This document shows, one piece after another, positions 53,498 to 61,966 of a stretch of 64,000 nucleotides of DNA (the first letter of the stretch is position 1; every line of letters begins with the position of its first letter). The stretch is taken from positions 4,041 to 68,040 of the forward strand of contig CALFFN010000037.1 in NCBI GenBank assembly GCA_937958185.1, given 5' to 3'. The notes under the pieces were generated by a model. It saw only the letters and a program-made list of their open reading frames with translations. It ran no database searches and was not told the origin of the DNA. Made by a program: the position numbers and the translations under genes. Source of the stretch: an uncultured Neglectibacter sp. Lineage in GTDB: Bacteria > Bacillota > Clostridia > Oscillospirales > Acutalibacteraceae.

Positions 53498-54165
53498 TGC
53501 GCCGCTTCCCGTGCCACGTCCACCACAAAATGATCCGGGCGGGTCTTGTCCTCCCCCTCCGGCAGGGTGTCCGTCACCTCCATCACGGCAGAGCGCATCC
53601 ACAGGCTGGGCGTGATCCGCACGGTGTAGCCACAGCCGGGAGGGCACATCCATTCATAGGGCTGCACCCGGGGCAGACCGTACGCCGCCAAAACAGTGGA
53701 TATCACCCCGGCATGGGTCACCAGCACGGCAGAGGTGTTCCCCCGCGCCATCAGGTTCTGCACCAGCATTTCAAAGCCCCTGCAGACCCGCTGAACAAAC
53801 ACGGCGCTGCTTTCTCCGTTAGGCGGGGCTGTCTGCCCCCCCGTAGACAGCCAATCTGGAAAGCCCGGCTCGTCCTTCAGCTCCTCCGCCGTCCTGTTCT
53901 CCCAGTCCCCAAAATCGCATTCCGCCATTTCCAAAATGACCTCCGGCTCGGCGCGGGGATACAGCAGCTTCAGGGTGTCCACACAGCGGATAGAAGGGCT
54001 GGCGTAAAAGGTTGCCGCCTGGGGATATCCACATTTCCGTTTCAAATCCAGCAGCTGCGCCACAGAACTCTCGGCAAGGGGGGATTCTGTCCGCCCGATA
54101 TAACGCCCCTCCAGATTTCCCTCGCAGGGCATATTGCGCAGCAGATGGATCACATAGGATTTCAT
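53467..54165 (-). CDS. Histidine-phosphatase-family protein lacking the catalytic histidine
   Basis: The 232-residue protein has the fold pattern of phosphoglycerate-mutase-like phosphatases: GNLEGRYIGRTESPL after the first motif, AECDFGDWENRT near 81-92 with the acid E82, and VTHAGVI with H151. But the first motif reads L-L-R10-N11-M12 instead of RHG, so the phosphate-accepting histidine is Asn. It may be a pseudoenzyme or bind ligand only. Its C-terminus is part of a repeat present twice more downstream. Confidence 0.8.
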   Translation of the reverse strand: MKSYVIHLLRNMPCEGNLEGRYIGRTESPLAESSVAQLLDLKRKCGYPQAATFYASPSIRCVDTLKLLYPRAEPEVILEMAECDFGDWENRTAEELKDEPGFPDWLSTGGQTAPPNGESSAVFVQRVCRGFEMLVQNLMARGNTSAVLVTHAGVISTVLAAYGLPRVQPYEWMCPPGCGYTVRITPSLWMRSAVMEVTDTLPEGEDKTRPDHFVVDVAREAAHNGRKKDFTT

Positions 54166-54278
54166 GGCGTTCTTCCTTCCTTTTTCAGATAAGATTTCTA
54201 TTTTTGTGAGAAAAGCAGGAAATGCTTCCGCAAAAGATGGAAAAATGAGAAAATCCCGGGGATTTTCCCGATTTTTCC

Positions 54279-54307
54279 TTTACTTTCCAATTTACTTATA
54301 GTATAAT
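54279..54307 (+). promoter_or_regulatory. Promoter for the XRE regulator
   Basis: TTTACT (54279-54284) and TATAAT (54302-54307) are separated by 17 bases. Confidence 0.6.
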
Positions 54308-54354
54308 CGAAGAAAATCGAATCACATTTTTCAGGAGATGAAGGAGCGTTTACT

Positions 54355-55086
54355 ATGGCGGCAACCGACAGCGGCAAGCGGCGCGGCAAATTTGATCTGA
54401 ACAAGGATTTTCCACGCATCCTGACTTTGCTGCGCAGGGAACGGGGCTACAGCCAGAAAATGGTCGCCGCTGATTTGGGGATTTCCCAGGCGCTGCTGTC
54501 CCACTATGAAAAGGGCATCCGGGAATGCGGGCTGGATTTTGTCCTGCGCGTGGCGGATTATTATGACGTTTCCTGCGATTACCTGTTGGGGCGCACGCTG
54601 CACCGCAGCGGCGCGGTGCTTGCCATTCAGGACGTTCCCACGGAAAACGCCCCCCGCCCCAAAAAGGGCAGTGATCCCGCCGTGGAGTACAACCGCCGGG
54701 TACTGATAAACTCTCTCAGTATTGTATTCGGTCTTTTGAAAAAAATCAATAGTGAAAGCCTGAACCGGGAAATTTCCGAGTTCCTGTACGCTTCGGTCTA
54801 CAAAATGTTCCGGCTGCTGTATTCCTCAAATCCCAAAAATTCTCAGGATATTTTTTCACTGGACGCGCTGCTGTTCGGCGCGGCCATGAATTCCACTATG
54901 GCAATGGCAGAGGCAAAAAGCCGCTATATTTTAAGCGGGGAAAGCATCGGCGACTGCGTAGGCGTGAAGAAAAAGGATATCCCTGCCATCACCATGGAAG
55001 GGCTGGCAAAGGAATTTCCCCAGCACGCCCCGGCGCTGATGGACCTGATCGAGGCTGCGGAGCAATCGGTAAAATCGGACCGTTGA
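54355..55086 (+). CDS. XRE-family transcriptional regulator
   Basis: The 243-residue protein has an N-terminal helix-turn-helix of the Cro/C1 type (about 20-75: LLRRERGYSQKMVAADLGIS, LLSHYEKGIRECGLDFVLRV) and a C-terminal helical region (about 100-243) of unknown function. It lies upstream of the D-Asx cluster on the same strand, with a terminator-like leader between, so it may regulate that cluster. This is positional inference. Confidence 0.8.
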   Translation: MAATDSGKRRGKFDLNKDFPRILTLLRRERGYSQKMVAADLGISQALLSHYEKGIRECGLDFVLRVADYYDVSCDYLLGRTLHRSGAVLAIQDVPTENAPRPKKGSDPAVEYNRRVLINSLSIVFGLLKKINSESLNREISEFLYASVYKMFRLLYSSNPKNSQDIFSLDALLFGAAMNSTMAMAEAKSRYILSGESIGDCVGVKKKDIPAITMEGLAKEFPQHAPALMDLIEAAEQSVKSDR

Positions 55087-55116
55087 CGGACGCTTCCAAC
55101 GAATGGAAAATAAAAT

Positions 55117-55145
55117 TTGTCATTCTTTGCACGATGTGGTAAAAT
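55117..55145 (+). promoter_or_regulatory. Promoter for the D-Asx cluster
   Basis: TTGTCA (55117-55122) and TAAAAT (55140-55145) are separated by 17 bases. The predicted leader before the first gene is about 110 nt. Confidence 0.6.
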
Positions 55146-55155
55146 ACTAAACATC

Positions 55156-55204
55156 AGCAGGGTGCAAACCTGCGCGGGACGCAGTTCTTGCCCCTGCTCT
55201 TTTT
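55156..55204 (+). promoter_or_regulatory. Terminator-like structure in the leader of the D-Asx cluster
   Basis: AGCAGGG (55156-55162) pairs with CCCTGCT (55192-55198) around an inner stem CTGCG/CGCAG and is followed by CTTTTT. It lies just after the predicted transcription start and 60 bp before the first gene, so it could act as an attenuator, or simply end the regulator gene's transcript. Confidence 0.5.
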
Positions 55205-55263
55205 ACGCAGATTTCTTCTCACAGGAAAACCCTGTACTTGGGAAAGAAAGGACGGGATAGGAT

Positions 55264-57120
55264 ATGTGCGGCTTTGTAGGCTTTACCGGCGGCGACGGTA
55301 CACTTCAGGACGAGGGCGTTCTGCGCTCTATGACGGACGCTATCCGGCACAGAGGACCTGACGACGCGGATTATTACATGGACGGGGAAATTTCCCTGGG
55401 CTTCCGGCGGCTGTCCATCATCGATCTGGAGGGCGGCAGACAGCCCATTCTCAATGAGGACGGCACCAAGGTGCTGCTGTTCAACGGCGAAATTTACAAT
55501 TATCAGGACATCAAAAAGGAGCTGCTGGCGGCAGGGCATATTTTCAAGACCGCCGCCGATTCGGAGGTGCTGCTCCACGGCTATGAGGAGTACGGCGCCG
55601 ATTTGCTGAACAGGCTCCGGGGCATGTTTGCCTTTGTCATCTGGGACAAGGAGAAAAAAGAGCTGTTCGGCGCAAGGGACTTTTTCGGGATCAAGCCCCT
55701 GTACTATGCCAAAATGGGAAGCACCTTCCTGTTCGGCTCGGAGATCAAAAGCTTCCTGCACCACCCGGATTTCAAAAAGGAGCTGAACGAGCGGGCACTG
55801 GAGCATTACCTTTCTTTCCAGTATTCCCCCGGTCCCGAGACCTTCTTCAAAAACGTGTACAAAATGCCCCCGGCTCACTATTTCAAATATGCCGGCGGCA
55901 AAATGGAGCTGACCCGGTACTGGCTGCCGGAGTTCCATGCGGAAGAGGACAAGCCCCTGGAATATTGGGTGGACGAGATCGAAAAGGTATTCGACAACTC
56001 CGTGGAAGCCCACAAGGTCAGCGATGTGGAGGTGGGCTCTTTCCTTTCCTCCGGCGTAGATTCCAGCTATGTCGCCTGCTCTGCCTATGTGGACAAGACC
56101 TTTACCGTGGGCTTCGACAACGGCACAAAATACAACGAGATCAGCTACGCCCAGGAGCTTTCCGAGCAAATTCCTGTGAAAAATATCAGCAAGGTCATCA
56201 CCCCGGAGGAATTTTGGGGGACGTTCCCGAAAATCCAGTACCACATGGACGAGCCTTTGGCAGACCCCTCCGCCGTGGCGCTGTATTTCGTGTGCAACAC
56301 TGCCGCCAAGCATTTGAAGGTGGTGCTGTCCGGCGAGGGAGCCGATGAGATTTTCGGCGGCTACAACATTTATAAGGAGCCGCTGGAGGTGCCGTGGTAC
56401 GACAAGATCCCCTTCCCCATTCGGAAAGCGATCGGCGCCATCGCCGGTCTCCTCCCCGCCCACCGGGGCTTGAATTTCCTGGTGCGCCGGGGCAAGAAGC
56501 TGGAAGACCGCTTTATCGGCAACGCCTATATGTTCACGGAAAAGGAGCGCCGGGCGCTCTTGAAGCACCCCACGGACGCCCAGTCCCCCGCCGCCATGGT
56601 AAAACCCTATTACGACATGGTGCGGGAAAAGGACGCCGTGACAAAAATGCAGTTTGTGGATCTGAACATGTGGATGGTAGGAGATATCCTGCTGAAAGCC
56701 GACAAGATGAGCATGGCAAATTCCCTGGAACTGCGGGTGCCCTTCCTGGACAAGGAGATCATGGCGCTGGCAGGAAGGATTCCCCTGAAATACAGGGTCA
56801 ACGACGAGAACACCAAATTCGCCATGCGGAAAGCCGCCCTCAGAAGAATGCCGGAAAAATGGGCGGGCAAAAAGAAGCTGGGCTTCCCCGTGCCCACCCG
56901 GGTGTGGCTGAAGGAAGACAAATATTACGGTATCGTCAAGGAAGAATTCCAGAGCGAAAATGCGGAGCATTTCTTCCACACGGAAAAGCTCCTGAAGCTT
57001 TTGGACGACCACAAAAACGGCAAGGCAGACAACAGCCGCCGCATTTGGACGGTGTACACCTTCCTCATCTGGTACAGGCAATTCTTTTCGGAGGTAACGG
57101 CACATGACGGAGAAAATTGA
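55264..57120 (+). CDS. Asparagine-synthase-family amidotransferase 1 (AsnH candidate)
   Basis: The 618-residue protein has an N-terminal glutaminase domain with Cys2 as nucleophile and RGPDD at 30-34, and a C-terminal synthetase domain with the PP-loop SSGVDSS at 262-268. AsnB-type enzymes convert aspartate carboxyl groups to amides using glutamine and ATP. In Lactococcus the AsnH member amidates D-Asp of the peptidoglycan bridge. The overlap of 17 bp with the D-Asp ligase gene suggests this role here. Free asparagine synthesis remains possible. Confidence 0.9.
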   Translation: MCGFVGFTGGDGTLQDEGVLRSMTDAIRHRGPDDADYYMDGEISLGFRRLSIIDLEGGRQPILNEDGTKVLLFNGEIYNYQDIKKELLAAGHIFKTAADSEVLLHGYEEYGADLLNRLRGMFAFVIWDKEKKELFGARDFFGIKPLYYAKMGSTFLFGSEIKSFLHHPDFKKELNERALEHYLSFQYSPGPETFFKNVYKMPPAHYFKYAGGKMELTRYWLPEFHAEEDKPLEYWVDEIEKVFDNSVEAHKVSDVEVGSFLSSGVDSSYVACSAYVDKTFTVGFDNGTKYNEISYAQELSEQIPVKNISKVITPEEFWGTFPKIQYHMDEPLADPSAVALYFVCNTAAKHLKVVLSGEGADEIFGGYNIYKEPLEVPWYDKIPFPIRKAIGAIAGLLPAHRGLNFLVRRGKKLEDRFIGNAYMFTEKERRALLKHPTDAQSPAAMVKPYYDMVREKDAVTKMQFVDLNMWMVGDILLKADKMSMANSLELRVPFLDKEIMALAGRIPLKYRVNDENTKFAMRKAALRRMPEKWAGKKKLGFPVPTRVWLKEDKYYGIVKEEFQSENAEHFFHTEKLLKLLDDHKNGKADNSRRIWTVYTFLIWYRQFFSEVTAHDGEN

Positions 57121-58339
57121 GTTTGTCCCGGTCCTGCTGGGCAGCGACATCAACGTGTACGGCATGGCGCGGTCTTTCCATGAGGAATACGGCGTCGCTT
57201 CCGTTGCCATCGGCAAGGGGATCTTGGGTCCCTGCACCGCCAGCAAAATCGTAAGGGTAGAGGTCGTGGAACCCAATTTAGAGGACGATGAAGTCTTTGT
57301 TTCCACGCTTCTGAATTTTGCGAAACGGTATGAGGGCAGCGGGAAAAAGCTGCTGCTGGTCCCCTGCGGGGACAATTACATCAAGCTGCTGGTGAGAAAC
57401 CAGGACAAGCTGCGTGGCGTGTATGAATTTGAATGTATCAGCGAAGAGCTGTTGATGCGCCTTTCCATTAAGGAAAGCTTTTATGAGGTCTGCACCGAGC
57501 ATGGGTTCTCTTTCCCGAAAACCACCACCTGCACCTTTGAGGACCATAAAAACCTGGAGCTGCCCTTTGATTTCCCCGTCATCATCAAGCCCTCCAATTC
57601 CGTTGCCTACTGGAACTGCCATTTCCCCCACAAGAAAAAGGTCTTTGTGGCGGAGACAAGAGAGGAATTTGAAGCCATTCTTACCGCCATCTATTCTTCC
57701 AGCTACAAGGACCATCTCATTTTGCAGGAATACATTCCCGGCGACGACAGCAATATGCGGGTGATGAACTGCTACTGCGGCAGCGACAAAAAGGTGCGGC
57801 TGATTGCCCTGGGCAACGCCCTGCTGGAGGAGCATTCCCCGGAGGGGATCGGCAGCTATGCCGCCATCATCAACGGGTATGACGAAAAGCTCAATGAGCA
57901 GATGAAGGGCTTCCTCGAGGGCATCGGCTATGTGGGCTTTGCCAATTTCGACATGAAGTACGACCAACGGGACGGCACCTACAAGCTCTTTGAGATGAAC
58001 CTGCGGCAGGGCAGGAGCAGCTTCTTTGTCACCGCCGCCGGATATAACCTGGCAAAGTGGCTTGTGGACGATGTGATCTATCACAGGGAAGTCCCCTGCA
58101 CCGTGGCGGAAAACAAGGTGCTGTGGTCCATTATCCCCAAGCGCATTATTTTCCAGTATGTAAAAGACCCCGCCCTCAAGGCGGAAGCAAAAGAGCTGAT
58201 CCGCCAGGGGAAATACTGCCAGTCCTACTACTACCGGGGCGACCGCTCTCTGAAGCGATGGATACATTTTGTAAAAAACCAGTACCACTATTTCGAAAAG
58301 TACCGGCGGTACTTCGGGAATAAGGGATTGAGAGACTAG
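57104..58339 (+). CDS. ATP-grasp D-aspartate ligase, Aslfm-like
   Basis: The 411-residue protein opens EFVPVLLGSDINVYGMARSF, which closely matches the remembered opening of D-aspartate ligase Aslfm of Enterococcus faecium. Further shared stretches are IPGDDSNMRV (211-220), GFANFDMKYD (278-287), the ATP-grasp metal site FEMNLRQGRSSFF (296-308) and DRSLKRW near the end. Aslfm adds the beta-carboxyl of D-Asp to the lysine side chain of UDP-MurNAc-pentapeptide. An aspartate racemase gene two genes on supplies the substrate, supporting the call. Confidence 0.85.
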   Translation: MTEKIEFVPVLLGSDINVYGMARSFHEEYGVASVAIGKGILGPCTASKIVRVEVVEPNLEDDEVFVSTLLNFAKRYEGSGKKLLLVPCGDNYIKLLVRNQDKLRGVYEFECISEELLMRLSIKESFYEVCTEHGFSFPKTTTCTFEDHKNLELPFDFPVIIKPSNSVAYWNCHFPHKKKVFVAETREEFEAILTAIYSSSYKDHLILQEYIPGDDSNMRVMNCYCGSDKKVRLIALGNALLEEHSPEGIGSYAAIINGYDEKLNEQMKGFLEGIGYVGFANFDMKYDQRDGTYKLFEMNLRQGRSSFFVTAAGYNLAKWLVDDVIYHREVPCTVAENKVLWSIIPKRIIFQYVKDPALKAEAKELIRQGKYCQSYYYRGDRSLKRWIHFVKNQYHYFEKYRRYFGNKGLRD

Positions 58340-58354
58340 AAAGGAGAGAAAGCG

Positions 58355-58759
58355 ATGAGCAGATTTTCGGAAAAAGGCTATTTTGTCAAAGAAAATGCGC
58401 CGATCTACTTTACCCGGGACATGGATAAAACCGCCGAATGGTTTGAAAAAACCATGGGCTGGTACAGCAACATCGTAGAACGAGATGTGCACGGCAACGG
58501 CACCTATGGGGTGGTGTTTGATATGCTTCCCGAAATAGAAAGCACCCATCTGGCGCCGTTTACCGGGTTCCAACTGTTTTGCGGTACGCCGGAGAATCGT
58601 GTGCTCTCTTTTATGCAGGTACAGAACATCAAAAAAATGCGGGAATATATCCTTTCAAACGGCTGGGAAAACATCACCGAGATCACAGCGCAGCCATGGG
58701 GCGGCAAGACCTGCAGCCTGACTACTTTGGACGGATACATGATAAACGTATTTGAATGA
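58355..58759 (+). CDS. VOC-fold (glyoxalase-like) small protein
   Basis: The 134-residue protein has the beta-alpha-beta pattern of the vicinal-oxygen-chelate fold: YFTRDMDKTAEWFEKTMGW near residue 18, typical of glyoxalase/bleomycin-resistance domains, and a final GYMINVFE strand. Its ligand is unknown. It starts 15 bp after the D-Asp ligase gene behind AGGAGA and its stop overlaps an upstream in-frame ATG of the racemase gene. Its role in the cluster is unclear. Confidence 0.65.
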   Translation: MSRFSEKGYFVKENAPIYFTRDMDKTAEWFEKTMGWYSNIVERDVHGNGTYGVVFDMLPEIESTHLAPFTGFQLFCGTPENRVLSFMQVQNIKKMREYILSNGWENITEITAQPWGGKTCSLTTLDGYMINVFE

Positions 58760-58815
58760 GGACAAAAGCTGTGTTCGGCAGAAATCGTTCATTTTCCAAC
58801 AAGGGGTGTGACTGC

Positions 58816-59538
58816 GTGAAAACACTGGGTATCATCGGCGGGCTGGGTCCTATGGCGACGGCGTACTTATTGCAGCTTGTCATTGAAATGACCGACGCCA
58901 AAACCGACCAGGAGCATTTGGACGTGATCGTGTTCGACCGCCCCAGCGTGCCGGACCGCACCGCCTATATCCTGGATAAAGCCAAGCCCTCCCCCCTGCC
59001 CTCCATGACCGCTACGGCAAAAACGCTGGAACAGCTGGGGGCTGGGTGTCTTTGCGCGCCCTGCGTCACCTCCCACTATTTTTATAAGGAGCTGTCAAGC
59101 AGCGTTTCCGTTCCCTTCCTCAATATGGTGGAGGAAACGGCAAAGGAGCTGAAAACCGCCGGAAAGCAGCGCCCCGGTATCCTGGCGACCACCGGCACGG
59201 TCAGCACCGGGCTGTTCCAGAAAGCCTTTGAAAAAGAGGGCTTGCAGGCAGTTCTGCCCGACGAAGCTGGGCAGGCGCTGGTGATGAGCCTGATCTACGA
59301 CGACATCAAGGCGGGAAAGCCCGCCGACCCTGAAAAATTCCAAAAAGTGTCCGAAATGCTGTACAGCTCCGGCTGTGACTGTATCGTGCTGGGCTGCACG
59401 GAGCTCTCCCTCATCAAAAAAAGCGCCGGACTGGACGGACGCTATCTGGACGCGCTGGAGGTCCTTGCCAAGCGCTGTGTGGAGGAATGCGGCGCGCCGC
59501 TGAAAGCGGGATATCAAAAACTGTTGGGCAAAGCTTAA
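58816..59538 (+). CDS. Aspartate racemase (Asp/Glu racemase family)
   Basis: The 240-residue protein has IIGGLGPMATAYL near residues 6-18, the first catalytic cysteine at C83 in APCVTSHYFY and the second at C194 in VLGCTELSL. These fit PLP-independent aspartate racemases (RacD type), not MurI, which is present separately. It would supply D-Asp for the ligase encoded upstream, as racfm does for aslfm in Enterococcus faecium. GTG 58816 has AAGGGGTG upstream; an in-frame ATG at 58756 is possible. Confidence 0.85.
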   Translation: MKTLGIIGGLGPMATAYLLQLVIEMTDAKTDQEHLDVIVFDRPSVPDRTAYILDKAKPSPLPSMTATAKTLEQLGAGCLCAPCVTSHYFYKELSSSVSVPFLNMVEETAKELKTAGKQRPGILATTGTVSTGLFQKAFEKEGLQAVLPDEAGQALVMSLIYDDIKAGKPADPEKFQKVSEMLYSSGCDCIVLGCTELSLIKKSAGLDGRYLDALEVLAKRCVEECGAPLKAGYQKLLGKA

Positions 59539-59555
59539 AGGAGGAAAACGGAAAA

Positions 59556-59984
59556 ATGCAAAATTTTGGAATGTCCATGCTGTGGTTCTGGCTCTGCTAT
59601 TTTCTGGTGACTCTGGTTGGGATCTTACATACCGTCTTTAACATTTATGTGCTGCACATGAAGCCGATGGACCAGAACTCCATGGGAGAAGGGTATGAAA
59701 AAACAAAGCCATGGCACCCGCTGTACAACATCGTTCTGTTTTCCGTCTTTGGCTTTTTGTATCTGAACGGGCTTAATGCGCCTACCCTCAGGGAAGCGGT
59801 CATTACCGGCGCCATATGGGCAGGGATCTGCATCGTGTTCGACCTGTTCGGCTGGGTTCTTATCAAGCACCCATGGAGCCTGTCCTTCCGGGGGTTCTAT
59901 ATTGACTATCAGCCGTGGATTACCCTGATCTATGCCGCAATATTTTTAGGTCCTGTCATCGGCTTTGCGTTTGTGCAGGTATGA
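59556..59984 (+). CDS. Four-helix integral membrane protein of the D-Asx cluster
   Basis: The 142-residue protein has four predicted helices (about 7-30, 50-66, 76-96, 114-136) and conserved-looking loops KPWHPLYNI and KHPWSLSFRGFYIDYQPW. No family was named. It starts 17 bp after the racemase gene behind AAAGGAGG (spacing 11) and lies 53 bp before the second amidotransferase gene. It may be a membrane partner of the pathway; this is inference from position. Confidence 0.7.
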   Translation: MQNFGMSMLWFWLCYFLVTLVGILHTVFNIYVLHMKPMDQNSMGEGYEKTKPWHPLYNIVLFSVFGFLYLNGLNAPTLREAVITGAIWAGICIVFDLFGWVLIKHPWSLSFRGFYIDYQPWITLIYAAIFLGPVIGFAFVQV

Positions 59985-60037
59985 TTTCCAAATTCCAGAT
60001 GGGATTTTATATTATTTAGAATGGAGTGTGATCCCCA

Positions 60038-61894
60038 ATGTGCGGATTTGCAGGCTTTTTCAATACCCCGGAGATCGGCGACCCGGAGCAGGTCATTCAC
60101 GCCATGGCGGACAGGATCGTCCACCGCGGTCCCGACGACGCCCACTACTATGTGGACGAGGATATTTCCCTGGGCTTCCGCCGGCTTTCCATCATTGACC
60201 TCACAGGTGGCAGGCAGCCCATTTTGAATGAGGACGGCTCCAAGGCGCTGCTCTTTAACGGAGAAATCTACAATTACCAGTCTCTCCGGGAGGAGCTGAG
60301 TAAAGCCGGGCATACCTTTACCACGAAATCGGACTCCGAAACCATTCTCCACGGCTATGAGGAATACGGCAAGGGCATTCTGCAAAAGCTGCGGGGAATG
60401 TTCGCCTTTGTCATTTGGGACAAGAAGACAAAGAAGCTGTTCGGCGCCCGGGATATTTTCGGCATCAAGCCTTTTTACTACTACATGGACGGGAAGCATT
60501 TCCTGTTCGGCTCGGAGATCAAAAGCTTCCTCTCCCACCCCGGCTTCCACAAGGAGCTGCGGGAGGAAAAAATCCCGGAGTACCTTTCCTATGAGTATCT
60601 CCCCGATGAGGAAACGATTTTCAAGAACGTGTACAAGCTGCCCGGCGCATACTGCTTCGAGTATCAGGACGGGAAGCTCAGCACGGAACGGTATTACCGC
60701 ATTGAATACAAGGTGGAAGAAGACAAATCTCTGGAATACTGGGAGCAGGAGATCACCAGGGAATTTTCCGAATCCGTTGCCATGCACCAGATCAGCGACG
60801 TGGAGGTGGGCTGCTTCCTTTCCTCCGGCGTGGATTCCAGCTATGTGGTAAAGGAGATATCCAAGGGCACCAAAAAGGTAAAGACCTTCTCCGTGGGCTA
60901 TGAGGAGGAAAAATACAGCGAGCTGCCTTATGCCCAGGATTTTTCCAGGGTAGTCGGCGTGCCCAATATTTCCAACAAGGTCTCCGCCGACGAATTTTTT
61001 GACGCCATGCCGGAAATTCAGTATTTCATGGACGAGCCGCTGCCCAACCCCTCGGAAATCCCCCTGTACTTTCTGGCGAAAAACGCCCGGAACTATGTGA
61101 AGGTGGTGCTGTCCGGCGAGGGCGCGGACGAGCTGTTCGGCGGCTATCCCATGTATTTACAGGGCGGTCACTTCGCGGAATATACCCGCAAGGTGCCAAA
61201 GCCCCTGCGCAAAATGGCAGGCGCGGTGGCGGGCGTCCTGCCGGAATTTAAGGGCAAGCATTTCCTGGTGCGGGGCGCTATGGAGCCCTGGCAGCGGTTC
61301 ATGCGGGCAAATTACGTTTTCACCGACAGCCGGGAGCGCCAGAAATATCTGAAGCGCCCCATCACGTCAAAGCTGCCGGAGGAATACAGCAAGCGGTACT
61401 TTGACGAGGTAAGCGACCTGGACGAGCCCACCCAGCTGCAATATGTGGATATGCACACCTGGATGATCTACGATATCCTGCTGAAAGCGGACCGCATGAG
61501 CATGGCAAATTCCCTGGAGCTGCGGGTGCCCTTCCTCGACCGAAAAATGCTGGAGCTTTCCACCCGTATCCCCACCCGGTTCCGGGCGGACTGCCAGACG
61601 GAAACCACCAAAAAAGCGCTGCGCAGCGCCGCCATCAAGCAGTTGCCGGAACGCACCGCCAATAAGAAAAAGCTGGGCTTCCCCGTGCCGCTGTCCGATT
61701 GGCTGAGGGAGGATAAATACTACAACAGGGTGAAGGACGCGTTCCAAAGCGACATCGCGGAGAAATTTTTCGTGACGGAAGAATTGATGAAGCTGCTCAA
61801 TGACCACAAGGAGGGCAAAGCCCTGAACATGCAGAAAATATGGTCGTTCTACACCTTCATCGTCTGGTATGACCAGTTCTTTGTGAAAAACTGA
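60038..61894 (+). CDS. Asparagine-synthase-family amidotransferase 2 (AsnH candidate)
   Basis: The 618-residue protein is exactly as long as paralog 1 and aligns with it without gaps over at least the first 270 residues: Cys2, RGPDD at 30-34, SSGVDSS at 262-268. Differences are concentrated between the domains and at the C-terminus. One copy may amidate D-Asp and the other make free asparagine or amidate another residue. It has its own ribosome site (GGAG) and a possible terminator follows. Confidence 0.9.
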   Translation: MCGFAGFFNTPEIGDPEQVIHAMADRIVHRGPDDAHYYVDEDISLGFRRLSIIDLTGGRQPILNEDGSKALLFNGEIYNYQSLREELSKAGHTFTTKSDSETILHGYEEYGKGILQKLRGMFAFVIWDKKTKKLFGARDIFGIKPFYYYMDGKHFLFGSEIKSFLSHPGFHKELREEKIPEYLSYEYLPDEETIFKNVYKLPGAYCFEYQDGKLSTERYYRIEYKVEEDKSLEYWEQEITREFSESVAMHQISDVEVGCFLSSGVDSSYVVKEISKGTKKVKTFSVGYEEEKYSELPYAQDFSRVVGVPNISNKVSADEFFDAMPEIQYFMDEPLPNPSEIPLYFLAKNARNYVKVVLSGEGADELFGGYPMYLQGGHFAEYTRKVPKPLRKMAGAVAGVLPEFKGKHFLVRGAMEPWQRFMRANYVFTDSRERQKYLKRPITSKLPEEYSKRYFDEVSDLDEPTQLQYVDMHTWMIYDILLKADRMSMANSLELRVPFLDRKMLELSTRIPTRFRADCQTETTKKALRSAAIKQLPERTANKKKLGFPVPLSDWLREDKYYNRVKDAFQSDIAEKFFVTEELMKLLNDHKEGKALNMQKIWSFYTFIVWYDQFFVKN

Positions 61895-61897
61895 CGG

Positions 61898-61926
61898 AAA
61901 AGGTCTCCAGATCCGGGAGGTCTTTT
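61898..61926 (+). terminator. Possible terminator after the D-Asx cluster
   Basis: AAAAGGTCTCC pairs with GGGAGGTCTTTT (two G-U pairs) over a 2-base-plus loop. The T-run is short. Confidence 0.5.
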
Positions 61927-61966
61927 CACGCCAGATATTTAAAATCCATACAGGAGGTTCCCAAAA

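Noticed and set aside
55219..57375. Minus-strand open frame of 718 codons opposite the first AsnB gene
   Set aside because: It is antisense to a complete AsnB protein with catalytic motifs, so it is a frame artefact.
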